Positions 22,490 through 22,566 of a stretch of DNA of 22,566 nt are shown piece by piece. The notes under the pieces are model-generated. The model ran no database searches. It was given only the letters and a program-made list of their open reading frames with translations, and was not told the origin of the DNA. How positions within the stretch are numbered: position 1 is the first letter of the stretch; each line of letters starts with the position of its first letter. Origin of the DNA: Victivallales bacterium (GTDB taxonomy: Bacteria > Verrucomicrobiota > Lentisphaeria > Oligosphaerales > Lenti-02); the NCBI GenBank assembly GCA_018648945.1, contig JABGQJ010000034.1:1-22566 (forward strand), read 5' to 3'. The position numbers were made by a program, and so were the translations under genes.

Positions 22490-22566
22490 TCAGTTCCTGG
22501 CGCTGCCCGAACCCTGCCGAATATCCAGCACATTGCCGAACTTGTGGTACTGCTCGAGTACCCGGT
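22490..22566 (-). CDS. C-terminal tail of an unidentified minus-strand gene
   Basis: A minus-strand frame enters from the right edge and stops at 22490-22492. Its 24 visible residues (including LEQYHKFGNVLDIRQGSG) have a natural protein composition, unlike the other frames here. Ending 28 bases from the LamG-domain stop would fit a convergent pair. It is too short to assign to a family, and could be chance. Confidence 0.35.
   Translation of the reverse strand, partial: RVLEQYHKFGNVLDIRQGSGSARN

Noticed and set aside
21430..22533. A 367-codon minus-strand frame covering the LamG domain and the gene-poor region
   Set aside because: The part opposite the LamG domain is a shadow, and the rest is Arg/Pro/Gly-rich without any recognisable feature.
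1..22566. CRISPR arrays, tRNA or rRNA genes, insertion sequences, prophage or defence genes
   Set aside because: I saw no regularly spaced repeats, no tRNA-like cloverleaf, no transposase or integrase motifs and no terminal inverted repeats with target duplications.

Overview
The window is a GC-rich stretch of bacterial chromosome. It is almost fully coding and shows no mobile elements, tRNAs, rRNAs or CRISPR arrays. The gene set points to a Gram-negative bacterium, most likely of the Planctomycetes-Verrucomicrobia-Lentisphaerae (PVC) group. The reasons are secreted DUF4838-type and GH51-like carbohydrate proteins, a DUF3568 lipoprotein, and a FabD with the Gly-Leu-Ser-Leu-Gly-Glu nucleophile motif that I associate with chlamydial and plant enzymes. 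The phylum is an inference from families, not a measured placement.

Left edge (1-1003, minus strand): a DUF3568-type lipoprotein gene is followed by a DUF1835-type gene that runs off the window. A divergent intergenic region (1004-1268) with a strong hairpin and a tandem repeat separates them from the main block.

Central block (1269-13425, all plus strand): coaD - yceD - rpmF - plsX - fabD - fabG - acpP - fabF - small Pro-rich lipoprotein - pgpH-like 7TM-HD phosphohydrolase - ybeY - CorC/HlyC-like CBS protein - a double CDP-alcohol phosphatidyltransferase. This is a nearly complete membrane-lipid route. CoaD supplies CoA, the source of the ACP prosthetic group. FabD, FabG, FabF and AcpP elongate acyl chains. 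PlsX activates acyl groups as acyl-phosphate, and the last gene covers two phospholipid head-group branches. Ribosome-related genes (rpmF, yceD, ybeY) are interleaved. fabH, which usually sits between plsX and fabD, is absent. The most unusual gene is the last one (12085-13425): two complete CDP-alcohol phosphatidyltransferase domains, the first PgsA-like and the second PssA-like, fused in one membrane protein.

Right part: folK and a large secreted GH51-like glycosidase lie on the minus strand (13428-16428). They are divergent from a secreted DUF4838 protein on the plus strand (16608-18926). Next is an ackA-pta acetate operon on the minus strand (18965-21207), with a recognisable sigma70-type promoter and a hairpin-containing leader. 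The last 1.3 kb holds a gene-poor stretch, an orphan LamG-like domain without a signal peptide (possibly a remnant), and the tail of an unidentified minus-strand gene at the window edge.
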